NCBI RefSeq assembly: GCF_001641285.1
Contig: NZ_CP014841.1
Coordinates: forward strand, 3,038,001-3,102,000
Direction: 5' to 3'
DNA: 64,000 nt
Source of the DNA: Dyella thiooxydans
Lineage (GTDB): Bacteria; Pseudomonadota; Gammaproteobacteria; Xanthomonadales; Rhodanobacteraceae
The translations under genes were made by a program, and so were the position numbers. The notes beneath the pieces are model-generated. The model did not search any database and had not been told where the DNA came from. It saw only the letters and a program-made list of their open reading frames with translations. Each line of letters opens with the position of its first letter. The first letter of the stretch is position 1. Positions 28,487-37,210 of the stretch are shown here, piece after piece.

Positions 28487-30249
28487 GACACCACCACCTC
28501 GCGGAACATGCCCGCCTCCATGTGGTAGAGCATGTGGCAGTGATAGGCCCAGTGCCCCGGCGCATCGGCGGTCACCGCGTAGCTCACGCGCTGCGCCGGC
28601 TGCACGTTGATGGTGTGCTTGCGCACCTGGAACGATCCGTCGGGATTCTCCAGCTCGCTCCACATGCCGTGCAGGTGGATCGGGTGGTTCATCATGGTGT
28701 CGTTCACCAGCACGATGCGCAGGCGCTCGCCCGCGCGGAAGTGGATCGGCGTGGCCTCGGCATACGGCACGCCGTCGAACGACCAGCGATAACGCTCCAT
28801 GTTGCCGGTCAGGTGCAGCTCGATCTCGCGACCGGGCGGGCGGTGATCGAGCGGACCACCGACGGTGCGCAGGTCGGCGTAGGTGAGTACGCGGCGGCCG
28901 TTGTCGCGCAGGCCGATGCCGGGGTCGTCGAGGTTGTCGCGCGGCATGTCCACGCGCATGTCCACGCCGGGACCGTATTCGGTGCGCGCATGGCGGGCCA
29001 TCGCCGGGCGCGCGTCCGATGGCCGGTCGGGCATCGCCATGCCGGGCATCGCATGGCCGGCATGCCCAACGTGACCCATCGCCATGGCGCCCATCATGTC
29101 GACCATCGTCAGCCGCGGGCGCGGATCCAGCGGGGGCACGGCGGCGACCATACCGGGCCGCGGCGCCAGCGTGCCGCAGGCATAGCCGCTGCGGTCGATG
29201 GCCTGGGCGAACAAGGTGTAGGCGCGGTCGTCGATCGGCTCCACGATCACGTCGTAGGTCTCGGCCACGCCGATGCGGAACTCGTCCACGTCCACCGGCT
29301 CGACGTCCTGGCCGTCGGCGGCGACCACGGTCATCCGCAGCCCCGGAATCCGCACGTCGAAGAAGGTCATCGACGAACCATTGATGAAGCGCAGCCGCAG
29401 CCTTTCGCCGGGTCGGAACAGCCCGGTCCAGTTGCCGGCCGGCGCAGTGCCGTTCATCAGGTAGGTGTAGGTCGCACCGCCGACGTCGCTGAGGTCGCTG
29501 GGGCTCATCCGCATCGCGTTCCACATCCGGCGGCTGGCCAGCGCCTGCTGCAGGCCGTGCGCGCGCACGTCGCGGAAAAACTCCGGCGCCGTCGGCTCGG
29601 CGTAGTTGAAGTAATCGCTGTGACGCTTGAGCGTGGCGTAGATGTGCTCGGGGTCGACATCGGTCCAGTCCGACAGCAGCACCACGTGCTCGCGGTCCGC
29701 CGGATGGCGCTCGCCATCGGCGGGCTCGATCACCAACGGCCCGTACAGCCCGGTCTGTTCCTGGAAGCGGCTGTGCGAGTGGTACCAGTAGGTGCCGGAC
29801 TGCCTGACCGGGAAGCGGTAGGTGAAGGTCTCGCCCGGGGCGATGCCGGGAAAGCTCAGCCCCGGCACGCCATCCATCGCGGCCGGCACCAGGATGCCGT
29901 GCCAGTGGATGGAAGTCGGCACGGCCAGCCGGTTGGTCACGCGCAAGCTAACCTCGGTGCCCTCTCGCCAGCGCAGTATCGGCCCCGGCACGCCGCCGTT
30001 GATCGCGCTGGCCAGCCGGCGGCGGCCGGTGAAGTCGACCGGCTGCTCGCCGATGGTCAGCGCGAAGTCAGTGCCGGACAGTTCCGGTGGCGTGCCGGCG
30101 GCCGTTCCCGAGGGGCGGCTCCGGCCCGAAGCCTTCGGCACGCAGCCAAGCGCCACTGCGGCAGCGCCCAGGGCGCACCCCTGCACGAAACGGCGACGGG
30201 AGGGATCCGGCCGTTGCACGGCCGGCGGGAAGATGGAAAAGCGGTTCAT
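28483..30249 (-). CDS. copA: Periplasmic multicopper oxidase CopA
   Basis: A 588-residue oxidase that detoxifies Cu(I) in the periplasm. A Tat signal is seen (SRRRFVQG near 17-24 and a hydrophobic stretch). Copper ligands are all present: HWHG 115-118, HSH 157-159, HPIHLHG 522-528, and the type-1 set HCHMLYH 570-576 with axial Met581. A Met/His-rich insert (MVDMMGAMAMGHVGHAGHAMPGMAMP) lies in the middle. The gene is copA of copper-resistance loci, not an E. coli-type ATPase. It follows the copL-like gene and overlaps copB by 4 bp. Confidence 0.95.
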   Translation of the reverse strand: MNRFSIFPPAVQRPDPSRRRFVQGCALGAAAVALGCVPKASGRSRPSGTAAGTPPELSGTDFALTIGEQPVDFTGRRRLASAINGGVPGPILRWREGTEVSLRVTNRLAVPTSIHWHGILVPAAMDGVPGLSFPGIAPGETFTYRFPVRQSGTYWYHSHSRFQEQTGLYGPLVIEPADGERHPADREHVVLLSDWTDVDPEHIYATLKRHSDYFNYAEPTAPEFFRDVRAHGLQQALASRRMWNAMRMSPSDLSDVGGATYTYLMNGTAPAGNWTGLFRPGERLRLRFINGSSMTFFDVRIPGLRMTVVAADGQDVEPVDVDEFRIGVAETYDVIVEPIDDRAYTLFAQAIDRSGYACGTLAPRPGMVAAVPPLDPRPRLTMVDMMGAMAMGHVGHAGHAMPGMAMPDRPSDARPAMARHARTEYGPGVDMRVDMPRDNLDDPGIGLRDNGRRVLTYADLRTVGGPLDHRPPGREIELHLTGNMERYRWSFDGVPYAEATPIHFRAGERLRIVLVNDTMMNHPIHLHGMWSELENPDGSFQVRKHTINVQPAQRVSYAVTADAPGHWAYHCHMLYHMEAGMFREVVVS

Positions 30250-30337
30250 CGGTCACTCCTCGCGCGACGCCAAGCGACGCGCAAACCAGGTAGCCCGCCG
30301 GGCACCTGGCCGGACGGGAGCGGTTCGTGGGGAGGAC

Positions 30338-30721
30338 TCAGGCCATGGGGGGACGCAACGGCGGACGGCCGAAGCGGTGCGGCGCAGCGCCTGCCGGACT
30401 GCCGGCCGGGCCGGCCGGCGGCGGCAGGGCTGCCAGGATCCAACCCTCCGGCAGGATCGGCATGACGGCGGTGCAGGTGGCCGGGCAGGTGCAATGCGCA
30501 GCTGCCCCGGTGGCGCCGCAGCAGTCGGACGTGTCGGGATGGACGCCCATCTCCGACGAATGCGGCACGACCGCCGCCGCCTTCGCATCCATCCCGCCAT
30601 GGATGGCGGGGTGGACGGCAGGAAGCGCAACCGCCGCCTGCAACGCGAGTGCGAGCCAGGCCAGCAGGCCCAGCGCCCACAGGCGCGGCGATCGACGGAG
30701 CAGGTGCGGTGCCAGCAACAT
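30338..30721 (-). CDS. copL: CopL-like metal-binding regulatory protein
   Basis: A 127-residue, probably exported protein: a basic start and one hydrophobic segment (LWALGLLAWLALALQAAVALP), then His/Met and a Cys cluster (DCCGATGAAAHCTCPATC) and a C-terminal tail PPLRPPMA. In Xanthomonas, copL lies just before copAB and is needed for copper-dependent expression. The position, Cys-rich core and tail fit, although the proteins are poorly conserved. ATG at 30721 was preferred; an upstream start at 30775 would add 18 residues and nearly abut the cusF-like gene. The molecular function is unsettled. Confidence 0.62.
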   Translation of the reverse strand: MLLAPHLLRRSPRLWALGLLAWLALALQAAVALPAVHPAIHGGMDAKAAAVVPHSSEMGVHPDTSDCCGATGAAAHCTCPATCTAVMPILPEGWILAALPPPAGPAGSPAGAAPHRFGRPPLRPPMA

Positions 30722-30781
30722 GCGGGAAAGACTACGGGGAGCCGCCCGTCCGCTCAACGCTGGAGCTGGCTCCATGCCGGC

Positions 30782-31105
30782 TCAGGGCTGGGTGTACCCC
30801 AGGTGCAGGGTGATCTTGTCGCCCGGCTTCAGGTCCTTCATCGACGACGGGGGAAAATGCACCACCAGCGCCATGCCGAGCGAGTCGACCTTGACCAGGC
30901 CGGTGGCCGGATCCGCCGAAGTGACGGTGGCCGGCATGCGGTGCATGCCTTTCACGTACTGCGTGCCATGGAGGCGCTGCATGCGCATCGAACCCATCGG
31001 GGCGGAGCCGGCAGCGGCGGGCATGGGCGTGGTCTGCGCGCAGGCGGTCGCTGCGGCCAGGGCCAGGGCGACCAGTGAAGCGGCGAGCGTCATGGTGCGG
31101 ATCAT
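30782..31105 (-). CDS. Small periplasmic copper-binding protein (CusF-like)
   Basis: A 107-residue protein with a signal peptide (about 1-23) and a small beta-barrel-type domain. VTSADPATGLVKVDSLGMALVVHFPPSSMKDLKPGDKITL resembles the CusF fold, where a GxV.I.H and a W/M set bind Cu(I). Met-rich stretches (MPAAAGSAPMGSMRMQRLHG) precede it. GAGGAG lies before the ATG. It is the first gene of the copper operon (cusF-like, copL, copA, copB) and may deliver Cu(I) to the oxidase. The family call is by pattern and context. Confidence 0.65.
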   Translation of the reverse strand: MIRTMTLAASLVALALAAATACAQTTPMPAAAGSAPMGSMRMQRLHGTQYVKGMHRMPATVTSADPATGLVKVDSLGMALVVHFPPSSMKDLKPGDKITLHLGYTQP

Positions 31106-31152
31106 GGTGTTCTCCTCGAGCTTGGGGATCGGGACGAAACCGCGCCACGATA

Positions 31153-31191
31153 GCGCGCGCCGTGTTCAGTTCGCCTGAAGACGGCGCGCGC
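31153..31191. repeat. Long GC hairpin between emrB and the copper operon
   Basis: GCGCGCGCCGT (31153-31163) pairs with ACGGCGCGCGC (31181-31191), and inside it TTCAG pairs with CTGAA around a TTCGC loop. Only one mismatch separates the two stems. There is no T tract on either strand. It lies after the emrB stop and before the first copper gene, so it may slow transcription out of the efflux operon. Confidence 0.55.
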
Positions 31192-31197
31192 CCACGT

Positions 31198-32724
31198 TCA
31201 GTGTCCGCCCGAGGAGGGACCGGCCTTGGCCGCGAACGGCGGCTTGGCCAGCCAGATCACCGCCACCAGCGCGAGGAAGATCCACCCCAGCATGTGGAAT
31301 ACCTCGTTGAAGGCGATCTGGTAGCCCTGCTGGGTGATCATGCCGTTGATCATGCCGGCGGCCAGCTGGTCGTTGCCGCCGCCGAGCTGCTCGATCGCCC
31401 CGGTGGCCACCGGGTTGTACGGGTTGATCCGCTCGGCCAGCTGCGCGTGGTGCACCACGGCACGGTGCTCCCACATGAAGGTGGTGATCGAGGCGGCGAA
31501 GCTGCCGCCCAGCGTGCGCAGGAAGGTCGCCAGGCCGGAGCCGGCCGCGATCTCGTTCTGCTGCAGGTCCGACAGCAGGATCGACAGCACCGGCATGAAG
31601 AACAGCGCCACGCCCAGGCCCTGGATCAGCTGCACCAGCGCCACGTGGGTGAAGTCGATGCCGAGGTAGAAATCCGAACGCATGAAGCAGGTCACGCCCA
31701 TCACCACGAACGCGGCCGAGGCCAGCAGGCGCAGGTCCATGCGATGCGCGTACTTGCCGACGATGAAGGTCAGCAGCACCGGGATCACGCCCAGCGGCGC
31801 GGTGGCGAAGCCTGCCCAGGTGGAGGTGTAGCCGAGGTTGCGCTGCAGCCACAGCGGCACCAGCAGGCCGATCGAGAAGAACGCGGCGTAGGCCAGCACC
31901 AGCGCCAGCGTGCCGGCGCTGAAGTTGCGGTGGCGGAACAGCTTGAGGTCGACGATCGGGTCCTTGTCGGTCAGCTCCCAGATCAGGAACACCGCCAGGG
32001 AAATGGCCGAGATGATGCTGGTGACGACGATGAAGGTGGAGTTGAACCAGTCCTCGTCATTGCCCTTGTCCAGCACCACCTGCAGCGCGCCGACGCCGAT
32101 GATCAGAGTGATCAGGCCGACGTAGTCGATCTTCGGCCGCTCGGTCTTCTCCACCCGCTCGCGCATCTGCGCGGCGACCACCGTACTGGCGAAGATGCCG
32201 ATCGGCACGTTGATGAAGAAGATCCACGGCCAGGAGTAATTGTCGGTGATCACGCCGCCCAGGATCGGGCCGGCGATCGGCGCCACCACCGTGACCATCG
32301 CCAGCAGCGCCAGCGCCATGCCGCGCTTGGCCGGCGGGTAGATCGAGATCAGCAGGCTCTGCGTGATCGGGTACATCGGACCGGCCACGGCACCCTGGAT
32401 CGCGCGGAACAGGATCAGCATGCCCATGCTCTGCGACACGCCGCACAGGAACGAGGTGAGCGCGAACAGCAGGGTCGACCAGACGAACAGCTTCACCTCG
32501 CCGAAGCGACGGGTGAGGAAGCCGGTGAGCGGCAGCGAGATCGCCATGCTCACCGCGAACGAGGTGATCACCCAGGTGCTCTGGTTCGAACTCACGCCGA
32601 GGTTGCCGGCGATGGTCGGCAGCGACACGTTGGCGATGGTCGTGTCCAGCACCTGCATGAAGGTCGCCAGCGACAGGCCGATCGTGGTCAGCGCCAGGTT
32701 GGGTGGACGGAAGGCAGTGCTCAT
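31198..32724 (-). CDS. emrB: DHA2-family MFS drug exporter, EmrB
   Basis: A 508-residue proton-driven drug exporter with 14 predicted helices. Hallmarks are TIGLSLATFMQVLDTTIANVSLPTIAG (helix 1 with the Asp), a motif-C-like VAPIAGPILGGVITDNYSWPWIFFINVPIG, and the GMINGMITQQGYQIAFNEVF end loop. It works with the EmrA adaptor and the NodT-type outer membrane channel encoded upstream. ATG at 32724 was chosen over a TTG 9 bases further up. It is the last gene of marR-nodT-emrA-emrB and is separated from emrA by a 97-bp gap filled by a hairpin repeat. Confidence 0.92.
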   Translation of the reverse strand: MSTAFRPPNLALTTIGLSLATFMQVLDTTIANVSLPTIAGNLGVSSNQSTWVITSFAVSMAISLPLTGFLTRRFGEVKLFVWSTLLFALTSFLCGVSQSMGMLILFRAIQGAVAGPMYPITQSLLISIYPPAKRGMALALLAMVTVVAPIAGPILGGVITDNYSWPWIFFINVPIGIFASTVVAAQMRERVEKTERPKIDYVGLITLIIGVGALQVVLDKGNDEDWFNSTFIVVTSIISAISLAVFLIWELTDKDPIVDLKLFRHRNFSAGTLALVLAYAAFFSIGLLVPLWLQRNLGYTSTWAGFATAPLGVIPVLLTFIVGKYAHRMDLRLLASAAFVVMGVTCFMRSDFYLGIDFTHVALVQLIQGLGVALFFMPVLSILLSDLQQNEIAAGSGLATFLRTLGGSFAASITTFMWEHRAVVHHAQLAERINPYNPVATGAIEQLGGGNDQLAAGMINGMITQQGYQIAFNEVFHMLGWIFLALVAVIWLAKPPFAAKAGPSSGGH

Positions 32725-32745
32725 CGGACTCAATCAGTCAATGTT

Positions 32746-32818
32746 GTAGGAGCGCACCCTGTGCGCGAACGCTTTTGGTCACGTGACGGAAAACATCGCG
32801 CACGGGGTGCGCTCCTAC
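32746..32818. repeat. Intergenic hairpin repeat, copy 1 (between emrA and emrB)
   Basis: The left arm (23 nt, starts GTAGGAGCGCACCCTGTGCG) at 32746-32768 and the right arm at 32796-32818 are inverted copies with one mismatch, separated by 27 bp. A second copy with the same arms lies at 53537-53620. These REP-like elements are common between genes in Pseudomonas and Xanthomonadales. This one lies inside an operon and should form a stable stem in the mRNA. Confidence 0.88.
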
Positions 32819-32821
32819 GGA

Positions 32822-34018
32822 TTATTTGGAGCGCGCCAGGTTGGCGTGGATGATGCGGGCGATCAGGTCGTCCGCCTGGGCCAGCTGCTTCTCGTACACG
32901 TCGGTGTTGAGGATCGGCGCGGCCGGCGCCTGCTGGGCCAGCATCGGACCCTTCTGGTCGTGCAGGCCCACTTCCACGTCGCTGGACAGGCCGATGCGCA
33001 ACGGATGCGCGTCGAGCTGCTTTGGATCGGTGAACACCACGCGCACCGGCACGCGCTGCACGATCTTGATCCAGTTGCCGGTGGCGTTCTGCGCCGGCAG
33101 CAGGGAGAACGCGCTGCCGGTGCCCACGCCCAGGCTCTGCACTTTGCCCTTGTAGACCACGTCGTCGCCGTACAGGTCGGTGGTGATCTCCACCGGCTGG
33201 CCGATGCGCATGTGGGTGAGCTGGGTTTCCTTGAAGTTGGCGTCGATCCACACCTGGTGCAGCGGCACCACCGCCATCATCGGCGCACCCGGGGCGACGC
33301 GCTGGCCGAGCTGCACCGAGCGCTTGGCGACGTAGCCGTCGACCGGCGCCACGATGGTGGTGCGCAGGTCATCGAGATAGGCGGCACGCAGCTTGGCGGC
33401 AGCGGCCTGCACGTCGGGATGCGAGGCAACCACCGTGTCGTCGACCAGCACCTTGTTGGTCTGGTACAGCTGCTCGGCGTTGGTCAGCGCGCTCTCGGCG
33501 GCGGCCAGCGCATCGCGGGCGTGGGCCAGTTCCTCGGCCGAGATCGCGCCGGACTTGACGAGGTCCTTGCGGCGCGCGAAGTCGGCACGGGCCTTGTCGA
33601 CCGCCACCTTGCGCGCGGCGACGTCGGCCTGGGCACCGGCCACGTTGTTGTACAGGCCGCGCACCTTGCGCACGGTGTTGGCGAGATTGGCCTTCGCTTC
33701 GGCCAGTGCGACCTCGGCGTTGCTCTTGTCGAGCTTCACCAGTACGTCGCCGGCGTGCACCAGGTCGCCGTCGTCGGCGCCGATGGTGACCACCGTGCCG
33801 GGAATCTGCGGCGTGATCTGCACGATGTTGCCGTTGACGTAGGCGTCATCGGTCGCTTCGTACCAGCGGCCATCGACGAAGTACCACACGGTCCAGCCGA
33901 TGCCGGCCAGGACGATGACGACGAGCAGCAGGCGCAGGAACAGGCCGCGGCGGTTGTTGGCCGGCTTGGCCGGCGTGGCGGCCTGGGTGTCGGCCGTCGG
34001 AGTGTTGGGGCTGGACAT
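32822..34018 (-). CDS. emrA: Membrane-fusion adaptor EmrA (HlyD family)
   Basis: A 398-residue periplasmic adaptor. One N-terminal membrane anchor lies near residues 28-48 (LFLRLLLVVIVLAGIGWTVWYF). Then comes YEATDDAYVNGNIVQITPQIPGTV, the lipoyl half typical of EmrA, a coiled-coil hairpin (about 100-200), and the second lipoyl half with TTIVAPVDGYVAKRSVQLGQRVAPG. It joins EmrB to the outer membrane channel. It follows nodT by 8 bp, so they are co-transcribed. Confidence 0.93.
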   Translation of the reverse strand: MSSPNTPTADTQAATPAKPANNRRGLFLRLLLVVIVLAGIGWTVWYFVDGRWYEATDDAYVNGNIVQITPQIPGTVVTIGADDGDLVHAGDVLVKLDKSNAEVALAEAKANLANTVRKVRGLYNNVAGAQADVAARKVAVDKARADFARRKDLVKSGAISAEELAHARDALAAAESALTNAEQLYQTNKVLVDDTVVASHPDVQAAAAKLRAAYLDDLRTTIVAPVDGYVAKRSVQLGQRVAPGAPMMAVVPLHQVWIDANFKETQLTHMRIGQPVEITTDLYGDDVVYKGKVQSLGVGTGSAFSLLPAQNATGNWIKIVQRVPVRVVFTDPKQLDAHPLRIGLSSDVEVGLHDQKGPMLAQQAPAAPILNTDVYEKQLAQADDLIARIIHANLARSK

Positions 34019-34026
34019 GGTCGGCC

Positions 34027-35496
34027 TCAGGAATGATCGGAGGGGGAAACGGGGGAGGGAGAAGCGGTGGGCGGCACGGCACTCGCGTCGCGGGGCTGAT
34101 AGCCACCGCCGAGCGCGGCGAGCAGCTGCACCGAGGTATCGACCTGCTGCGCCTTCAGCGCGGCCATGCCCTGCTCGGCCTGGAGCAGCTGCTGGCGTAC
34201 CGACAGCGCCTCCAGATAGCTGCCGACACCGGCCTTGTAGCGCTGCTCGGCCAGCTGCCAGGCGTCGCGGGCGGCATCGAGGGCGCGCTGCTGGGCATCG
34301 ATCTGGGTGCGCAGCGAGTCGAGCGCGGACAGGTCGTCCGCCACCTCGTTCACCGCGCCCACCAGGGTCTGGTTGTACTGCGCCACCGCCATGTCATAGG
34401 CGGCATCCTGGCGATCGAGATTGGCGCGCAGGCGGCCGCCGTCGAAGATCGGCAGGCTCAGCGACGGTCCGAACTGGTAAAACCGCGCCGGCAGCTCGAA
34501 CAGGTTGTGACCGCCGGTGGCCAACAAGCCGGCCATCGCGCCGATGCTGACGTTCGGCAGGAACTCGGTCTTGGCCGCCTTGATCTGCTTCTGCGCCGCC
34601 TCGACCCGCCAGCGCGCCGCGACCAGGTCGGGGCGGTGGCCGATCAGGTTGGCCGGCAGGTTTGCCGGCACCGCCACGGCGGCGGGCTGCAGCACGGCCG
34701 GGCGGTCGATCGACAGGCCGCGGTCCGGCCCCTTGCCGAGCAGCACGGACAACGCCGAGCGGGCCGCATCCACCGCACGGTCGGCCACCGCCTGCTGGCG
34801 CTGGGCCTGGGCCACCTCGGCATCACCCTGCTTGAGCTGGAGCTGGCTGTCGATGCCGGCGGCGACCCGCTGCGCGGTCAGCTTGCGGGCTTCGCTGGCG
34901 CGCTGGTACTCGGCGTCGGCGACGTCCTTCTGGGCGAAGGCGTAGCCGAGCCGCGCGTAGGCGCGGGCGACGTTAGCGGACAATTCGATGCGCGCGGCGC
35001 GCGACTCGACGTCGGCGGCCCTGGCTGCGCCGACGGCCGCCTCCCAGGCGGCTTTCTTGCCGCCCCACAGGTCCAGCCCCCAGTTGAAACTGGCGTAGCC
35101 ATACTCGGCCTTGAGGAAATGGCCGCCGATGGGGACCGACGCCGGCAGGCGCGCGCCGGATATCGCCGCGCCCGCATTCACGCTCGGACCGCGCGCGGCG
35201 TTGGCATCCACCACCGCCGTCTGCGCCTCACGGGCACGGGCATCGGCGACGGCCAGGCCAGGGTTGTCGCGCAGCGCCTCGGCGATCAGCGCGTCGAGCT
35301 GCGGATCGCCCAGCGAGGTCCACCAGTCCTGGCTCGGCCAGGTGGCCTCGGCGGCGTGCGTGCGCGCCAGGCTCTGGCCGGTGGCCAGCGAGGACGGGTC
35401 GGTCAGCGTGCCGTTCGGATGCAGGCCGCCGCTGGTGGCACAGGCGGCCAGCAACAGCGAAAACCCGATACCGGCCGCGAGGTGGTGCAGGCGCAT
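34027..35496 (-). CDS. Outer membrane efflux channel lipoprotein (NodT/OprM family)
   Basis: A 489-residue TolC-like channel. The signal peptide ends in a lipobox (LLLAACATS, about residues 14-22), so the protein is lipid-anchored. SQDWWTSLGDPQLDALIAEALRDNPGLAVADAR and the repeated half with PSLSLPIFDGGRLRANLDRQDAAYD are the classic NodT/OprM features. The C-terminus is rich in Ser and Pro. The start at 35496 opens the lipoprotein signal. It lies 32 bp after marR and 8 bp before emrA, which makes it the exit duct of the EmrAB pump. Confidence 0.92.
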   Translation of the reverse strand: MRLHHLAAGIGFSLLLAACATSGGLHPNGTLTDPSSLATGQSLARTHAAEATWPSQDWWTSLGDPQLDALIAEALRDNPGLAVADARAREAQTAVVDANAARGPSVNAGAAISGARLPASVPIGGHFLKAEYGYASFNWGLDLWGGKKAAWEAAVGAARAADVESRAARIELSANVARAYARLGYAFAQKDVADAEYQRASEARKLTAQRVAAGIDSQLQLKQGDAEVAQAQRQQAVADRAVDAARSALSVLLGKGPDRGLSIDRPAVLQPAAVAVPANLPANLIGHRPDLVAARWRVEAAQKQIKAAKTEFLPNVSIGAMAGLLATGGHNLFELPARFYQFGPSLSLPIFDGGRLRANLDRQDAAYDMAVAQYNQTLVGAVNEVADDLSALDSLRTQIDAQQRALDAARDAWQLAEQRYKAGVGSYLEALSVRQQLLQAEQGMAALKAQQVDTSVQLLAALGGGYQPRDASAVPPTASPSPVSPSDHS

Positions 35497-35528
35497 GATC
35501 GTGATCTCTGGGGAGAGGGTGTGGGGGG

Positions 35529-35996
35529 TCAGGATTTGTCGCGGAGCGCGTGCAGCACGCGCTCCAGGTAGTCGTGGAGCTGTTCGCGCTCGATGGCGCT
35601 CAGCGAACGTTGCGCCGCCTCCAGCACGCGGTCGTTGCACGGAGTCATCTGTTGCCACAGCGCATCGCCGGCCGCCGTGAGCTCGATGCGCAGCGCGCGG
35701 CGGTCCTGCTCGTGCGGTGTACGGCGCAGCAGGCCCTTGGCCTCGAGCTGGTCGAGCTGGCGGGTCATCGCACCACCGTCCAGCTCGACCGCACGGGCCA
35801 GCTCACTGGCGCTCATCGGACCGAGCCTGGCCAACTTCTTGAGAATCAGGAACTGGGTGAAGCGCAGGCCGATCTGCTGCGCAGCCAGCTCCGATTCCAT
35901 CGCACGGACGATCTCGGTGCGGACCAGGCCCAGCAACACGCCCAGGCTCTCAGCGGGGCCCTTGGCGATCGAACAGGAGTGCGCGGCGGTATTCAT
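35529..35996 (-). CDS. MarR-family repressor of the efflux operon
   Basis: A 155-residue winged-helix regulator: FTQFLILKKLARLGPMSASELARAVELDGGAMTRQLDQLEAKGLLRRTPHEQDRRALRIELT covers helices, the recognition helix and the wing with the DxR signature. It is the first gene of marR-nodT-emrA-emrB. A near-consensus promoter overlaps a palindrome at 36023-36040, so it is likely autoregulated and released by substrates of the pump. The ATG at 35996 lies only about 2-3 bases after the predicted transcription start and has no Shine-Dalgarno. Confidence 0.93.
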   Translation of the reverse strand: MNTAAHSCSIAKGPAESLGVLLGLVRTEIVRAMESELAAQQIGLRFTQFLILKKLARLGPMSASELARAVELDGGAMTRQLDQLEAKGLLRRTPHEQDRRALRIELTAAGDALWQQMTPCNDRVLEAAQRSLSAIEREQLHDYLERVLHALRDKS

Positions 35997-36004
35997 AGCC
36001 GCGC

Positions 36005-36040
36005 ATTCTATTGCCTCGAGTTTATTTGTCAAGGCAAATA
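36005..36040 (-). promoter_or_regulatory. marR operon promoter with overlapping MarR-type operator
   Basis: On the minus strand TTGACA (36032-36027), a 16-bp spacer and TAGAAT (36010-36005) form a strong sigma-70 promoter. The near-palindrome TATTTGTCAAGGCAAATA (36023-36040) covers the -35, and TTGCCT / AGGCAA half-sites flank it. The predicted start near 35998 leaves practically no leader before the ATG. Confidence 0.8.
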
Positions 36041-36220
36041 TCTATATCGCAGTCTTTGAGAAGGCAAAATTTCGAGGATCCAGTTTCACCAGAGTGGTGA
36101 CGCCCCGGTGCGGCCCCGGCGCAGCCTGCGTTACCGGACCGCCATCGCCAGCGGCTTTCCCGACGCTTCTGTCGCGCTGCCGGGTGTGGCGACCGGCGGG
36201 CCATCGCCGCCATCCTTGAA

Positions 36221-36239
36221 TATTCGAATCTGCTAATAT
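36221..36239 (+). promoter_or_regulatory. Candidate BigR-like operator and extended -10 of sulfide operon
   Basis: TATTCGAATCTGCTAATA is an imperfect AT-rich palindrome in GC-rich surroundings. It overlaps TGC-TAATAT (-10 at 36234-36239), an extended -10 without a clear -35. In Xylella and Agrobacterium, the ArsR-type repressor BigR binds an AT-rich palindrome over the -10 of the equivalent operon. No bigR gene is adjacent here. Confidence 0.45.
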
Positions 36240-36317
36240 AAGGTTTCAGCGGAGGCGCCGGCCGCTTCGGACGGATTGCCCACCCCGCTTGACCCGATGC
36301 CGGTCCAGGAGCAGGAA

Positions 36318-37190
36318 ATGGCCTCGCAGCGACCCGATGTGAAAGCGTTCTTCGACGAACCGTCCAACACCTTCAGTTACGTGGTGTCCGATCCGGCCAC
36401 GCGGCGTGCCGCGGTGATCGACAGCGTGCTCGACTACGACGCCGCGTCGGGGCGCACCCGGCACGATTCGGCCGACGCCATCGTCGCCTGGGTCCGCGAG
36501 CACGACCTGACCGTGGACTGGGTGATCGATACCCACGTGCATGCCGACCACCTCTCTGCCGCGCCGTACATCCAGCAGCAGCTGGGCGGCAAGCTCGGCA
36601 TTGGCGCGCACATCCGCACGGTGCAGGAGACTTTCGGCAAGCTGTTCAACGCAGGCACCGGGTTCGCCCGCGACGGCAGCCAGTTCGACCACCTGTTCGT
36701 CGACGGCGAGGCCTACAAGGTCGGCGGGATCGAGGCGCTGGCGATCCACACCCCGGGGCATACACCCGCCTGCATGACCCACGTGATCGGCGACGCGGCC
36801 TTCGTCGGCGATACCCTGTTCATGCCCGACTACGGCACGGCGCGCTGTGACTTCCCGGGCGGCGATGCCGCGACGCTGTACCGCTCGATCCGCAGGATCT
36901 TCGCGCTGCCGGATGCCACGCGCATCTTCCTCTGCCACGACTACAAGGCGCCGGGCCGCGACACCTACGCCTGTGAGACCACCGTGGGCGCGGAAAAGCG
37001 ACACAACCTGCACGTGCACGAAGGCATCGGCGAAGCCGAGTTCGTCGCCATGCGCACCGCGCGCGACGCCACGCTGGCGATGCCGAAGCTGATCCTGCCC
37101 GCGGTGCAGATCAACATGCGCGCCGGGCACAAGCCGCCGCCGGAAGCCAACGGCGTCAGCTACCTGAAGATTCCCCTCGATGCGCTCTGA
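36318..37190 (+). CDS. MBL-fold persulfide dioxygenase-like enzyme (Blh/ETHE1 type)
   Basis: A 290-residue metallo-beta-lactamase-fold protein. Metal ligands are visible: THVHADH (H73, H75, D77, H78), TPGHTP (H148) and GDTLF (D165), followed by LCHDYKAPGR and the ETTVGAEKRHN loop that mark the ETHE1/Blh group. These enzymes use mono-iron to oxidise glutathione persulfide to sulfite. The start at 36318 has AGGAG at 6-base spacing; upstream ATG/TTG codons fit less well. It is the first gene of a three-gene operon with a DUF442 sulfur transferase and a TauE-type exporter, which together fit sulfide detoxification. Confidence 0.85.
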   Translation: MASQRPDVKAFFDEPSNTFSYVVSDPATRRAAVIDSVLDYDAASGRTRHDSADAIVAWVREHDLTVDWVIDTHVHADHLSAAPYIQQQLGGKLGIGAHIRTVQETFGKLFNAGTGFARDGSQFDHLFVDGEAYKVGGIEALAIHTPGHTPACMTHVIGDAAFVGDTLFMPDYGTARCDFPGGDAATLYRSIRRIFALPDATRIFLCHDYKAPGRDTYACETTVGAEKRHNLHVHEGIGEAEFVAMRTARDATLAMPKLILPAVQINMRAGHKPPPEANGVSYLKIPLDAL

Positions 37191-37210
37191 CGCGCCGGAG
37201 TAGACGCACC

